Below are positions 44,362 through 52,553 of a stretch of DNA of 64,000 nt, piece after piece. Position 1 is the stretch's first letter, and each line of letters opens with the position of its first letter. A program made the translations under genes and the position numbers. The notes under the pieces were generated by a model that was not told the origin of the DNA, searched no databases, and worked only from the letters and a program-made list of their open reading frames with translations. Source of the DNA: Zunongwangia profunda SM-A87 (GTDB lineage Bacteria; Bacteroidota; Bacteroidia; Flavobacteriales; Flavobacteriaceae); NCBI RefSeq assembly GCF_000023465.1, contig NC_014041.1, positions 1,990,001 through 2,054,000 on the forward strand. The letters run 5' to 3'.

Positions 44362-45903
44362 TTAAAAATTGATCTCGTTACATAGTTTACTATCGACATC
44401 GAATTGATAATTTTTTGAGCTTATATATTCTTCATAAGTATAGGTTTCTCCATCAAATTGAATCTGGAATTCGTAAGTGTTTCCAGCTTCCATTTCATAA
44501 GATTTTAGTCTTAGATCTTTTATCACACCGTTTATCCATTCTGTTTCTCCTTGTTTACGGTACTTAATAGGATAACTTGCTACATTAAGTTCTACATCTT
44601 CACAGGGGATATTAATGGTGATAGTTACTAATTCACTATCAGGTTCGGGCAGCGTAATAGCAGGAGATTCCCCACAAGAAATATCGTTTACAGTTAATAC
44701 TTCTCCAGATGCATAAAGTTTAAGGCTTATAATATCTCCTATACCATTATATGGAATTTTGTTTATTCCGGGAACGAGATTTTGCTCAATAATTTTATAG
44801 GTTCTGGTTGCAGTACTGCCAGTAATTTCTAATTCAATCTTTGCCTGAATATTAGCCTCAGTTGGATTGTTGATTTCAAAAATGTCTGAACAAACCGGTA
44901 ATTCGGCTACGATAGAATAATCTGTTAAATGATCTGTATCAAAATTTACGAATAACTCATCACCAGATCCAGAAATAGTAACCTCTTTTTCAAATGCCCA
45001 TGTATCCTTTTCTAATTCATAACTATATAAAGATAATTGATCACCAATCTTGACTTGGTGCCCGGTATTAGGATTGTATAAGTTTTTATCAATTTCTATG
45101 TTTACTGTTATCGATTCGCTAAAGTCTTTAACCTCTTGAGGTCCAATATACATGTTGATAGAGGTATAACTCATAGGTAAGAATGATTTTTCTTCCTTGA
45201 AACCATTTTTTAACACAGACTGATTGGTAAAGCCACCAGGAAAGATTTTAGATAGCTTTACATTATTGGCATCCATGTCGATAACCTCCATATTTATATG
45301 GCTGCCGGATAATAACTCTCCATTACCATTTAAAAAATTTGTTCCTTCTTTAAGATTAATAAAGCCATCTGTTTGTTTAGAAGGCTTTTTGCCAAAATTG
45401 ATAGATTTATTTTCTCTTAATTGGCTTCCGGATAGTTCGGCATTATCATTTATCGTACTAATACCTGGTGTTTCCCTGTTTTTGTGAAGTAAATATACCG
45501 GCATTTGTACGGTTTTATTATTTTCTTCAAAATTAATTTTCAATTTCGTGGTTTGATATCCAGGTGCCGAGGCAATAAAATCAAAACTTTTAATCTCATT
45601 AGGAGATTGTGGCCTATCTGCAGGATTCAGTATAAGTGTTATGCTGCCTTCAGATAAATTGTAGTTCTTTTTTCCGGCAGAGTTTAGTATAGATGTCCCA
45701 TAATCTGCTGCGGGGACTAAGGTAATATTATTTGGATAAGTACCATCTTCTAAATCTTTAATCTCAATTTGAGCGGTATACTCTAAAAAGTTTACATCAA
45801 GGCCAAGTTTAAAATCATCTGCAATTTCGTTTGGCGTCTTCTCGCATGCTGTAGGAATTATAGTTACAGCAATCAGCATCATTAGTAAAAATATTTTTTT
45901 CAT
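44362..45903 (-). CDS. Large surface lipoprotein of unknown family
   Basis: A 513-residue lipoprotein: signal MKKIFLLMMLIAVTIIPTAC, then residues about 30-130 with a carboxypeptidase-regulatory or bacterial Ig-like beta-sandwich (TYPNNITLVPAADYGTSIL), a central Ser/Asn-rich domain with a Trp-bearing strand (KDTWAFEKEVTISGSGDEL), and a C-terminal domain with four Cys and a fibronectin-like block (YPIKYRKQGETEWINGVI). I do not recognise it. It begins 16 bp after the stop of a barrel protein gene, so the two likely form a lipoprotein-barrel pair at the outer membrane. Confidence 0.72.
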   Translation of the reverse strand: MKKIFLLMMLIAVTIIPTACEKTPNEIADDFKLGLDVNFLEYTAQIEIKDLEDGTYPNNITLVPAADYGTSILNSAGKKNYNLSEGSITLILNPADRPQSPNEIKSFDFIASAPGYQTTKLKINFEENNKTVQMPVYLLHKNRETPGISTINDNAELSGSQLRENKSINFGKKPSKQTDGFINLKEGTNFLNGNGELLSGSHINMEVIDMDANNVKLSKIFPGGFTNQSVLKNGFKEEKSFLPMSYTSINMYIGPQEVKDFSESITVNIEIDKNLYNPNTGHQVKIGDQLSLYSYELEKDTWAFEKEVTISGSGDELFVNFDTDHLTDYSIVAELPVCSDIFEINNPTEANIQAKIELEITGSTATRTYKIIEQNLVPGINKIPYNGIGDIISLKLYASGEVLTVNDISCGESPAITLPEPDSELVTITINIPCEDVELNVASYPIKYRKQGETEWINGVIKDLRLKSYEMEAGNTYEFQIQFDGETYTYEEYISSKNYQFDVDSKLCNEINF

Positions 45904-45919
45904 CTTTTAAAGGATTTAA

Positions 45920-46600
45920 TTAAATTCTAACGGATAATCTTAAGTTTAAGAATGGGAACCACCTATAATCTCTAATATCTTCCTGGAGTGACACCGCCTG
46001 ATTGGCAGTAGGGGCAAGCATTCCAGTAGCTGTAATATCTACTTTAGGTTCAGGAAGATAGAAACTTCCGGCTTCAAAGGACACTCCAAATTTATTTTTA
46101 GGTACTGCTCTACCAAAGCCTAAACCTAAGTATGGAGCGAAACCATTATAATCCAACGTAAGCTCCAAATCACCAATTTCTTCTGGTCCCAATATAATCT
46201 CACCATATTCTAAAGTGCCGTCATAGGTAGCCAGTGCATTCGTTTTTCCATCGCTAAAATGAGCTGCACCTCCAATGACTTTAAAACTGCTGGATTTAAA
46301 TGGCAAATATTCTAAGCTAAGATCGAATTCTAAAAAACGGGTATCTGCAGTCACATTAAGATTTGCATCATCAACCTCGATCTCCTGAACAAAATCTTTT
46401 ATACTAAGGATATTACCCCTAAGCCTAAGGTTAAAATGTTGGGATAAATTTCTGGCTATTTCAAGTCCGCCACCTAAAGTTGAGCCATTTAAAGCTATAG
46501 CAAATTTATTGCTATAGTTTGATTCAGTAACTCCCTGACCAAAACAGGTGCAAGAAATACACAGTAAAGCAAAATAAAATAAGTTTCTTTTTATCGACAT
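45920..46600 (-). CDS. Outer-membrane beta-barrel protein
   Basis: A 226-residue barrel protein with signal peptide MSIKRNLFYFALLCISCTCF, ending near CFGQ. Amphipathic strands are clear: KFAIALNGSTLGGGLEIARN, FNLRLRGNILSIKDF, RFLEFDLSLEYLPFKSSSFK, GFAPYLGLGFGRAVP and the final FPFLNLRLSVRI. Eight to ten strands are likely. First gene of a pair with the unrecognised lipoprotein. No substrate-binding feature visible; could be a porin or a lipoprotein-exposing barrel. Confidence 0.75.
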   Translation of the reverse strand: MSIKRNLFYFALLCISCTCFGQGVTESNYSNKFAIALNGSTLGGGLEIARNLSQHFNLRLRGNILSIKDFVQEIEVDDANLNVTADTRFLEFDLSLEYLPFKSSSFKVIGGAAHFSDGKTNALATYDGTLEYGEIILGPEEIGDLELTLDYNGFAPYLGLGFGRAVPKNKFGVSFEAGSFYLPEPKVDITATGMLAPTANQAVSLQEDIRDYRWFPFLNLRLSVRI

Positions 46601-46875
46601 CGTCCAGTTTCTTAAGACTTACCTTAAAGAATTTAAGATAAAATTAATATTTGCAAATTTATACATTTATCTATCAAATATACCTTTTGTCGGATTTTTT
46701 ATTGATTTAAGCTAATTTATGTGTCATTAATGTTATTTTTCCATATAAATTGTAGGAAAAATCTTTATTGATAAGTCTTAAAGAAAGAAAAATTAGAATC
46801 TTAGTTTTGTTGATAGTCTAAACATCCTAAATTTAAGAATGATTTCTATTGAAACTTTAAGTCTAAAAAAGCAGT

Positions 46876-47259
46876 TTATTCTTCATAAAGTTCTAAAGGT
46901 AAATCATCCGGATCGCTAAAGAAAGTGAATTTTTTCCCTGTTTGTGGATCCATACGAATATCTTCAGTTTTGATTCCTTTTGAATTTAATTTTAAAATCA
47001 TATTTGCGAGATCATCTACTGCAAAGGCAAGGTGCCGTAACCCCAGAGCTTCCGGATGGCTTGGACGTTTTGGTGAATTTGGAAAAGAAAATAACTCGAT
47101 GATGTATTCCCCATTCAAAGCTAAATCTAATTTGTAAGAATCCCGCTCTTTACGATACACTTCGCGTATAATCTCTAATTCCAGAATTTCGCTATAAAAT
47201 TTTTTTGAAGCTGGATAATCAGAACAAATTATAGCAATGTGATGAACGGATTTAAGCAT
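46876..47259 (-). CDS. SMU1112c/YaeR-type gloxylase I-like protein
   Basis: A 127-residue vicinal oxygen chelate (VOC) protein. Two beta-alpha-beta modules are visible with the metal-side residues in SVHHIAIICSDY, LRHLAFAVDDLANMI and the final LPLELYEE. The group is related to glyoxalase I and detoxifies or isomerises small carbonyl compounds; exact reaction unknown. Its start overlaps eutC by 8 bp. Ethanolamine breakdown gives acetaldehyde, so a role in handling a reactive aldehyde would fit, by inference. Confidence 0.82.
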   Translation of the reverse strand: MLKSVHHIAIICSDYPASKKFYSEILELEIIREVYRKERDSYKLDLALNGEYIIELFSFPNSPKRPSHPEALGLRHLAFAVDDLANMILKLNSKGIKTEDIRMDPQTGKKFTFFSDPDDLPLELYEE

Positions 47260-48007
47260 GATCGATTTTGTGGTTTTTCAAGTTAGATTTTAAAGATACA
47301 CCACTAATTTTTTTCGCGAACGATTCATTAATTAAAAACTCCAAAAGATTTGTAGCATCTGTTATACCCATTCCATCGCTATGAATATTAGAAATACAGT
47401 TTCTTCTTTCATCTGTAGTACCACTCTTAGGCAGGTAAGTAGTATAAATGCCTAAACTTTTTGGGCTCGATAAACCGGGACGCTCCCCAATAAAAGTAGC
47501 AGTAAATTTTGCATTTAGCTTTTCTGCGATTTCGTCACCAATAGCTACTCGACCATTCTGCACGATACTCATCGCGATGGAATATTTGTCCTTTAACTTC
47601 GGAAGTAATTTTTCGATAATTTTTGGGCTTTGCAGGGTAGCCTCAGGTGATAAACCATCAACAATATTAAAGATAATATCAAATTCTAAAGTTTTTTCAA
47701 TTTTAGATGATGCCAAAAGCTTTCCTAAATCCGGACGTTTTAAATATTCTTCACGATCTTTTGCCTTACTTTTAAAATGGAAAATTTTTAAGTCGAAATT
47801 CTTTAACTCTGATTCAATTTTTACAATTTCAAATTCCTTGTAAATCGCATCCCGAGCTTTGGCATGATCTAACTGAAATTGTAAAACATGCTTTAACGAT
47901 TGGCTTCCTCCGGTATTTCCAAGCGCGATACGTGCCTTAGAAAGCTTGCGTAGCTGAGTATAAGGATCTTCTTGGAGCTCACTTTTATATATTTTTGGTT
48001 TATCCAT
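47252..48007 (-). CDS. eutC: Ethanolamine ammonia-lyase small subunit
   Basis: A 251-residue light chain of adenosylcobalamin-dependent ethanolamine ammonia-lyase, which turns ethanolamine into acetaldehyde and ammonia. Recognisable blocks: LRKLSKARIALGNTGGS, LQFQLDHAKARDAIYKEF, IAMSIVQNGRVAIGDEIAEK, FIGERPGLSSPKSLGIYTTY and RRNCISNIHSDGMG, which bind the cobalamin. It overlaps eutB by 8 bp. Middle gene of eutB-eutC-VOC. No microcompartment shell genes are present, as in other marine Bacteroidota and Actinobacteria with minimal eut loci. Confidence 0.93.
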   Translation of the reverse strand: MDKPKIYKSELQEDPYTQLRKLSKARIALGNTGGSQSLKHVLQFQLDHAKARDAIYKEFEIVKIESELKNFDLKIFHFKSKAKDREEYLKRPDLGKLLASSKIEKTLEFDIIFNIVDGLSPEATLQSPKIIEKLLPKLKDKYSIAMSIVQNGRVAIGDEIAEKLNAKFTATFIGERPGLSSPKSLGIYTTYLPKSGTTDERRNCISNIHSDGMGITDATNLLEFLINESFAKKISGVSLKSNLKNHKIDHA

Positions 48008-49370
48008 TACTTATGAGTTTATGAGATTCATTTAAGCGCTGGCGATTTCCCTGTTTATCAAAAATACCCATTTTTAACAGCCATTTTTCGAATTCTGGTG
48101 CCGGTCGTTTATTCAAAACCTTCCTAAGGTACATCGCATCATGAAAAGAGGTGCTTTGGTAATTCAGCATTACATCATCAGCTCCTGGAACCCCCATTAT
48201 ATAATTGCAACCGGCCACACCTAGAAGCGTTAATAAAGAATCCATATCATCCTGATCGGCTTCTGCATGGTTGGTATAACATACGTCACAACCCATAGGC
48301 AGTCCCATCATTTTTCCGCAAAAATGGTCCTCTAAAGCTGCACGCGTAATTTGCTTTGCATCATATAAATATTCTGGCCCAATAAAGCCAACTACAGTAT
48401 TTACTAAAAGAGGACTATATTTTCTTGCCACAGCATAAGCTCTAACTTCGCAAGTTTGCTGATCTACACCATGGTGTGCATTTGCAGAAAGTTCAGATCC
48501 CTGACCGGTTTCAAAATACATTATATTATTTCCTATTGTTCCCCTATTTAGCTGTAATCCCGCATCATAGGCTTCCTGAAGCATATTTAGATTAATCCCG
48601 AAAGACTCGTTTGCTTTTTGAGTCCCACCAATCGACTGAAAAATAAGGTCTACAGGTGCTTTTTCGATAATCTCCATGGTGGTGGTAATATGACTTAAAA
48701 TGCAGGTTTGTGTTGGAATTTCGTATTGTTGTCTAAAATTGTCCAGTAGTTTTAATAATTCTGACACGGCCTTTGGGCTATCCGTAGCAGGGTTGATGCC
48801 AATTACCGCATCACCACAGCCATAAAGTAATCCGTCAATCGTACTCGCAGCAATCGCCTTTGGATCATCAATAGGATTATTGGGTTGCAATCGAACCGAA
48901 AACCGATCTTTTAAGCCGAGTGTATTCCTGAATTTTGTTATCACTTCACATTTTTGGGCCACTTTTATAAGGTCCTGATTACGCATTAATTTAGAAACGG
49001 CTGCGACCATTTCCGGGGCTAATCCAGGGGAAATATCTTTTAAAATTGTAGGAGTGGCCTCATAACTTAGCAACCAATCCCTAAACTCTCCAACACTAAA
49101 TGCAGAAATGGGATAGAAAGCTTCAGCGTTATGATCGTTCATAATTAAGCGGGTAACTTCATCTTCAGCATAAGGAATAATAGGATTTTCCAGAAATACC
49201 TTTAGCGGTAGATCACTTAAAACATATTGCGCGGCAACCCGTTCTTTATTGTCCTTTGCAGCAATCCCGGCCAGGACATCACCAGATCGTTCAGGACTGG
49301 CTTTGGCCAATAAAGTTTTTAAATCTTTAAAATTGTAAGTGATGTTATTGATACTGAACTTATATTCCAT
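48000..49370 (-). CDS. eutB: Ethanolamine ammonia-lyase large subunit
   Basis: A 456-residue TIM-barrel catalytic subunit. It has GDVLAGIAAKDNKERVAAQY near the N-terminus, RFSVRLQPNNPIDDPKAIAA, GCGDAVIGINPATDSP, FETGQGSELSANAHHGVDQQ and GCDVCYTNHAEADQDDMDS, the conserved EutB blocks around ethanolamine and the cobalt axial site. Full length compared with E. coli EutB (453). First gene of the operon; the adjacent upstream region contains an unexplained structured patch that might be its leader. Confidence 0.95.
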   Translation of the reverse strand: MEYKFSINNITYNFKDLKTLLAKASPERSGDVLAGIAAKDNKERVAAQYVLSDLPLKVFLENPIIPYAEDEVTRLIMNDHNAEAFYPISAFSVGEFRDWLLSYEATPTILKDISPGLAPEMVAAVSKLMRNQDLIKVAQKCEVITKFRNTLGLKDRFSVRLQPNNPIDDPKAIAASTIDGLLYGCGDAVIGINPATDSPKAVSELLKLLDNFRQQYEIPTQTCILSHITTTMEIIEKAPVDLIFQSIGGTQKANESFGINLNMLQEAYDAGLQLNRGTIGNNIMYFETGQGSELSANAHHGVDQQTCEVRAYAVARKYSPLLVNTVVGFIGPEYLYDAKQITRAALEDHFCGKMMGLPMGCDVCYTNHAEADQDDMDSLLTLLGVAGCNYIMGVPGADDVMLNYQSTSFHDAMYLRKVLNKRPAPEFEKWLLKMGIFDKQGNRQRLNESHKLISNG

Positions 49371-49716
49371 AAACTAAATTTAACTTGATAATAGAGCATA
49401 ATTCTCATGTCACATACAGCCCCATGATTAGCCGGATGGGATCGGGACCCAAAAAAATGGCAAACATTTTCTCCAAAACCCCTAAGAACAAGCTTTTAGG
49501 TTTATCTGAAATTTAGTAAAAACCTGAATAGAAGTTAGCTTAGCGAATATTAATTTATATAAAAAACTAGTATTTTGATATTTATGAATTTAAGTGGGGA
49601 TCTTATTGTCAAATTATAAATCTTAAGTCCTATTTTTTGCTGTTCACGTTTCTTATCCGGTTTCTTATTTTTTAAAGTTAATTTAATTGGTTATATTACA
49701 GGAAATCAATTGTTTA
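49371..49716. other. Divergent intergenic region with a GC-richer structured patch
   Basis: About 345 bp between divergent eutB and the transglycosylase gene. Bases 49410-49510 are richer in G and C than the surroundings and contain inverted repeats CCCAT...ATGGG (49422-49440) and CCTAA...TTAGG (49478-49502), plus a 30-codon ORF. The rest is AT-rich with no other feature. Confidence 0.5.
49424..49516 (+). CDS. Candidate 30-residue small ORF
   Basis: ATG to TAG, encoding a 30-residue basic peptide beginning MISRMGSGPKKMANIFSK and ending LLGLSEI. An in-frame TTG at 49385 would give 43 residues. It fills the GC-richer patch and has a coding-like sequence (balanced residues, Lys/Pro/Ser-rich), but I recognise no family. 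It could be a real small protein, a leader peptide, or the remnant of a larger gene. Confidence 0.3.
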   Translation: MISRMGSGPKKMANIFSKTPKNKLLGLSEI

Positions 49717-51222
49717 ATGATTCAACTTTTACATAAATTTTCTTTATATTTTATTTTTAAAAAGTTTTTCGTACTACTTTTTCTTTTTAGTTGTTTTGTA
49801 AGCTGTTCTGAAAAAAAGAATCTGAACGATGGAGCTGAAATTACTCCAAAACTGTACTCTAAAGATCTTTCAGCTATTAAAGAAGATGGTAAGCTAACGG
49901 TCATTACCATTTATAATTCTACCAGTTATTTTTTATATCGAGGGAAACCTATGGGCTTTGAATACGAATTGGTAAAAAAACTCGCTGATCATTTAGAACT
50001 TGAATTAGATATCAAAGTTGCTAAAGATATGGATCATTTGTTCGATATGTTAAATGCGGGTGTGGGCGATTTAATAGCCTTTGGACTCTCTGTTACCGAA
50101 GACCGTAAAAAGATAGTCAATTTTACCGAATATCACTATTTAACACATCAGGTATTGGTGCAACGCCGGCCTGAAAATTGGCGTAGATTACCCATGTACA
50201 AGATCAAAAAGCATACAATTAACGATCCTATTGAAATGATCGGGAAAACGGTGCACGTACGTAAAAATTCTTCCTATTACGAACGCTTAGAGAACCTGGA
50301 AAATGAGATTGGTGGGCAAATTGATATTCAACTGGTTTCGGGAAATAAAACCACCGAGGATATTATAAAAATGGTTGTGGATGGTGAAATAGATTATACC
50401 GTTTCAGATTATAATATTGCCGCCATTAATCAAACTTACAATCCAATTTTAGATATCGATACAGAGATTAGCTTCTCGCAACGTATCGCTTGGTCGGTTC
50501 GTAAAAACTCACCTGAATTGTTGGCTGAGATTAATTCCTGGCTAAGAAATATTAAAAAGAAAGATTTTTATTACGTCGTGTACAACAAGTATTTTAAGAA
50601 CAAAAAATCGTACCGTCGACGTATAAAAAGTGAATTTTATAGTAAAAATCAGGGAAAAATCAGTCAGTATGATGCTATTGTAAAAAATAATGTCGAGCGT
50701 TTAGGATGGGATTGGCGACTACTGAGTTCACAAATCTTCCAGGAATCACGCTTTCAGCCAAATGAAAATTCCTGGGCTGGCGCTGGTGGTTTAATGCAAT
50801 TAATGCCGGCAACGGCAGAAGAATTAGGGGTGAAAAATATTACCAATCCTTCAGAAAATATTCGTGGTGGTACACAATATTTAAAGAAATTAATTCAAAA
50901 TTTTACCAAAGTCGAAGATAGCATTCAGAAGATAAAATTCACTTTAGCTGCATATAATTGTGGTTTGGGACATGTTCGCGACGCGCAACGCTTAACCAAG
51001 GCTTCTGGCGAGGATCCGTACGTATGGGACGATAACGTAGAAGATTATTTACTGAAATTGAGTTCCAGAGAATTTTTTAGCCGGCCTGAAGTAAAATATG
51101 GATTTGTAAGAGGTAGGGAACCTTATTTATATGTAAAGGAAATTTTCCTTCGGTATGAGCATTATAAAACACTTATTCCTTTTAAAACACCCGATTCCAC
51201 TTCTCAGTTGGTTTCAAATTAA
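49717..51222 (+). CDS. MltF-type lytic transglycosylase with substrate-binding domain
   Basis: A 501-residue lipoprotein (lipobox region LFSCFVSCSEKK) with two domains as in membrane-bound lytic transglycosylase F: an extracellular solute-binding family 3 domain (about 55-300, GFEYELVKKLADHLELE) and a C-terminal SLT lysozyme-like domain with the catalytic Glu in SQIFQESRFQPNENSWAGAG and GLMQLMPATAEELG, then TLAAYNCGLGHV. It cleaves peptidoglycan glycan strands with 1,6-anhydro product; the binding domain likely regulates it by muropeptides. ATG 49717 is chosen over an upstream TTG. Confidence 0.9.
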   Translation: MIQLLHKFSLYFIFKKFFVLLFLFSCFVSCSEKKNLNDGAEITPKLYSKDLSAIKEDGKLTVITIYNSTSYFLYRGKPMGFEYELVKKLADHLELELDIKVAKDMDHLFDMLNAGVGDLIAFGLSVTEDRKKIVNFTEYHYLTHQVLVQRRPENWRRLPMYKIKKHTINDPIEMIGKTVHVRKNSSYYERLENLENEIGGQIDIQLVSGNKTTEDIIKMVVDGEIDYTVSDYNIAAINQTYNPILDIDTEISFSQRIAWSVRKNSPELLAEINSWLRNIKKKDFYYVVYNKYFKNKKSYRRRIKSEFYSKNQGKISQYDAIVKNNVERLGWDWRLLSSQIFQESRFQPNENSWAGAGGLMQLMPATAEELGVKNITNPSENIRGGTQYLKKLIQNFTKVEDSIQKIKFTLAAYNCGLGHVRDAQRLTKASGEDPYVWDDNVEDYLLKLSSREFFSRPEVKYGFVRGREPYLYVKEIFLRYEHYKTLIPFKTPDSTSQLVSN

Positions 51223-51244
51223 ATAGATTTTAAGTAATTTTTTA

Positions 51245-51274
51245 TTTCGAATAATCTTTATTTGAATATATTTG
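51245..51274 (+). promoter_or_regulatory. Promoter of ohr
   Basis: TTTC (51245-51248), 18-bp spacer, TATATTTG (51267-51274), a full -7 match with a one-base-off -33 box. Confidence 0.6.
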
Positions 51275-51282
51275 TATCGTAA

Positions 51283-51295
51283 ACGATTTAATCGT
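51283..51295 (+). promoter_or_regulatory. Candidate OhrR operator
   Basis: ACGATTTAATCGT is a perfect 13-bp palindrome 8 bp downstream of the ohr -7 box, where a bound MarR-type repressor would block initiation. Part of a longer repeated pattern ATCGTAAACGATTTAATCGT. OhrR is encoded two genes' distance away (51887). Confidence 0.55.
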
Positions 51296-51316
51296 AAAAG
51301 ATAAAATATTTTAATT

Positions 51317-51733
51317 ATGAAAACACAATATCAAACAACAGTTTCAGCCACAGGAGGAAGAAACGGACATGTGAAAAGCGAAGATGGACTTATAGATTTT
51401 GACATTTTAATGCCCAAAGAATTAGGGGGAAAAGGCGGAACTACAAATCCAGAACAATTATTTGCAGCAGGTTATGCAGCTTGTTTCGATAGCGCTTTAA
51501 ATATGGTTATCGGTAAAGCTAAGGTGAAGCCAGAAAAAGAAACTACTGTAACTGCAATAGTAGGGATTGGCCCAAATAATGAAGGTGGCTTTCAATTAGC
51601 GGTAAAACTTAGCATAGAAATTCCTGGAGTAGAGAAGGAGAAAGCACAAGAATTGGTAGAAAAGGCACACCAGGTTTGTCCTTATTCTAACGCTACCCGC
51701 GGAAATATAGAAGTTGAATTAGAAGTTATTTAA
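51317..51733 (+). CDS. ohr: Organic hydroperoxide resistance protein Ohr
   Basis: A 138-residue OsmC/Ohr-type thiol peroxidase that reduces organic and fatty-acid hydroperoxides. The two redox cysteines are in AACFDSALNMV and HQVCPYSNATRGN, with the family's catalytic Arg region DFDILMPKELGGKGGTTNPE. Promoter with a likely OhrR operator just upstream and a terminator 68 bp after the stop. The matching regulator gene ohrR follows on the same strand, the usual arrangement. Confidence 0.93.
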   Translation: MKTQYQTTVSATGGRNGHVKSEDGLIDFDILMPKELGGKGGTTNPEQLFAAGYAACFDSALNMVIGKAKVKPEKETTVTAIVGIGPNNEGGFQLAVKLSIEIPGVEKEKAQELVEKAHQVCPYSNATRGNIEVELEVI

Positions 51734-51800
51734 TTCCACATAGCGGAATAATTGCCTGGTTACAGCCTGGGACAGTTGATTTCGATGTTAAAAATTACTG

Positions 51801-51833
51801 AATTCTCTTTTTGCTTATTGCAAAAAGGGAATT
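51801..51833 (+). terminator. Intrinsic terminator of ohr
   Basis: AATTCTCTTTTTGC / GCAAAAAGGGAATT (one G-T pair) around TTATT, followed by T-rich sequence. Confidence 0.8.
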
Positions 51834-51886
51834 TTTATTACTTTCAATAATGTAAAAGGCTGTGAACATTTAAAAATTGCGGAAGG

Positions 51887-52327
51887 ATGAATGAGAAATA
51901 TGAAAATTTAAAACTTGATAACCAACTTTGTTTTCCATTGTATACAGCTTCAAGATTGGTCATTCAGAGGTATCAACCAATGTTGAAGGATTTAGACCTT
52001 ACCTATCCGCAATATCTGGTATTAATGGTACTTTGGGAAAAAGATGAGGTGAATTTAAGTGTGATAGCAGAAAAACTTCAGTTACAATCCAATACCTTAA
52101 CGCCACTTTTAAAACGACTTCAGCAACGTGGATTTTTAGACCGTAAACGCTCTGAATCTGATGAAAGAAATATCGTAATTACGCTAACTGATCAAGGGAA
52201 AAAGCTAAAAGACCAGGCCTGTAATGTGCCAAAGCTATTGTCTGAGCAACTTCCATTGGCAGCAGAAGAAGCCAAAGAATTGTATCGAATATTATACAAA
52301 ATGATTGATAAAATGAACAAAAAATAG
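51887..52327 (+). CDS. ohrR: MarR-family transcriptional regulator OhrR
   Basis: A 146-residue winged-helix repressor. The N-terminal Cys in DNQLCFPLYTASRLVIQRYQ is the peroxide-sensing residue of OhrR, and the DNA-binding helix region is LSVIAEKLQLQSNTLTPLLK, with wing residues RKRSESDERNIVITLT. Peroxide oxidation of the Cys would release ohr. Located 153 bp after ohr with a terminator between, so probably its own promoter; I see no second copy of the palindrome upstream. Confidence 0.9.
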   Translation: MNEKYENLKLDNQLCFPLYTASRLVIQRYQPMLKDLDLTYPQYLVLMVLWEKDEVNLSVIAEKLQLQSNTLTPLLKRLQQRGFLDRKRSESDERNIVITLTDQGKKLKDQACNVPKLLSEQLPLAAEEAKELYRILYKMIDKMNKK

Positions 52328-52553
52328 TTTCAGTATACTTTTACCGAACGTGTTCTTCTGCAGAAAACCTATTCTTTTTTATCGGTTTTACTCATTTCAG
52401 TGATGCCTTTTTTTGAGCCTCTATGTTCATAGTTTTAGTAGTTGAAAAAAAGTCTGGACTTTAAATATGTTAATCATGATTACTAGAATTAACTAGAATC
52501 TAACAGCATTTTTTAACAATAGAGCTTACCTTTATTCAGTAAAAAAGAATAGA

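Noticed and set aside
49371..49716. Cobalamin riboswitch upstream of eutB
   Set aside because: No B12 box or the characteristic conserved core could be found on either strand; only generic hairpins.
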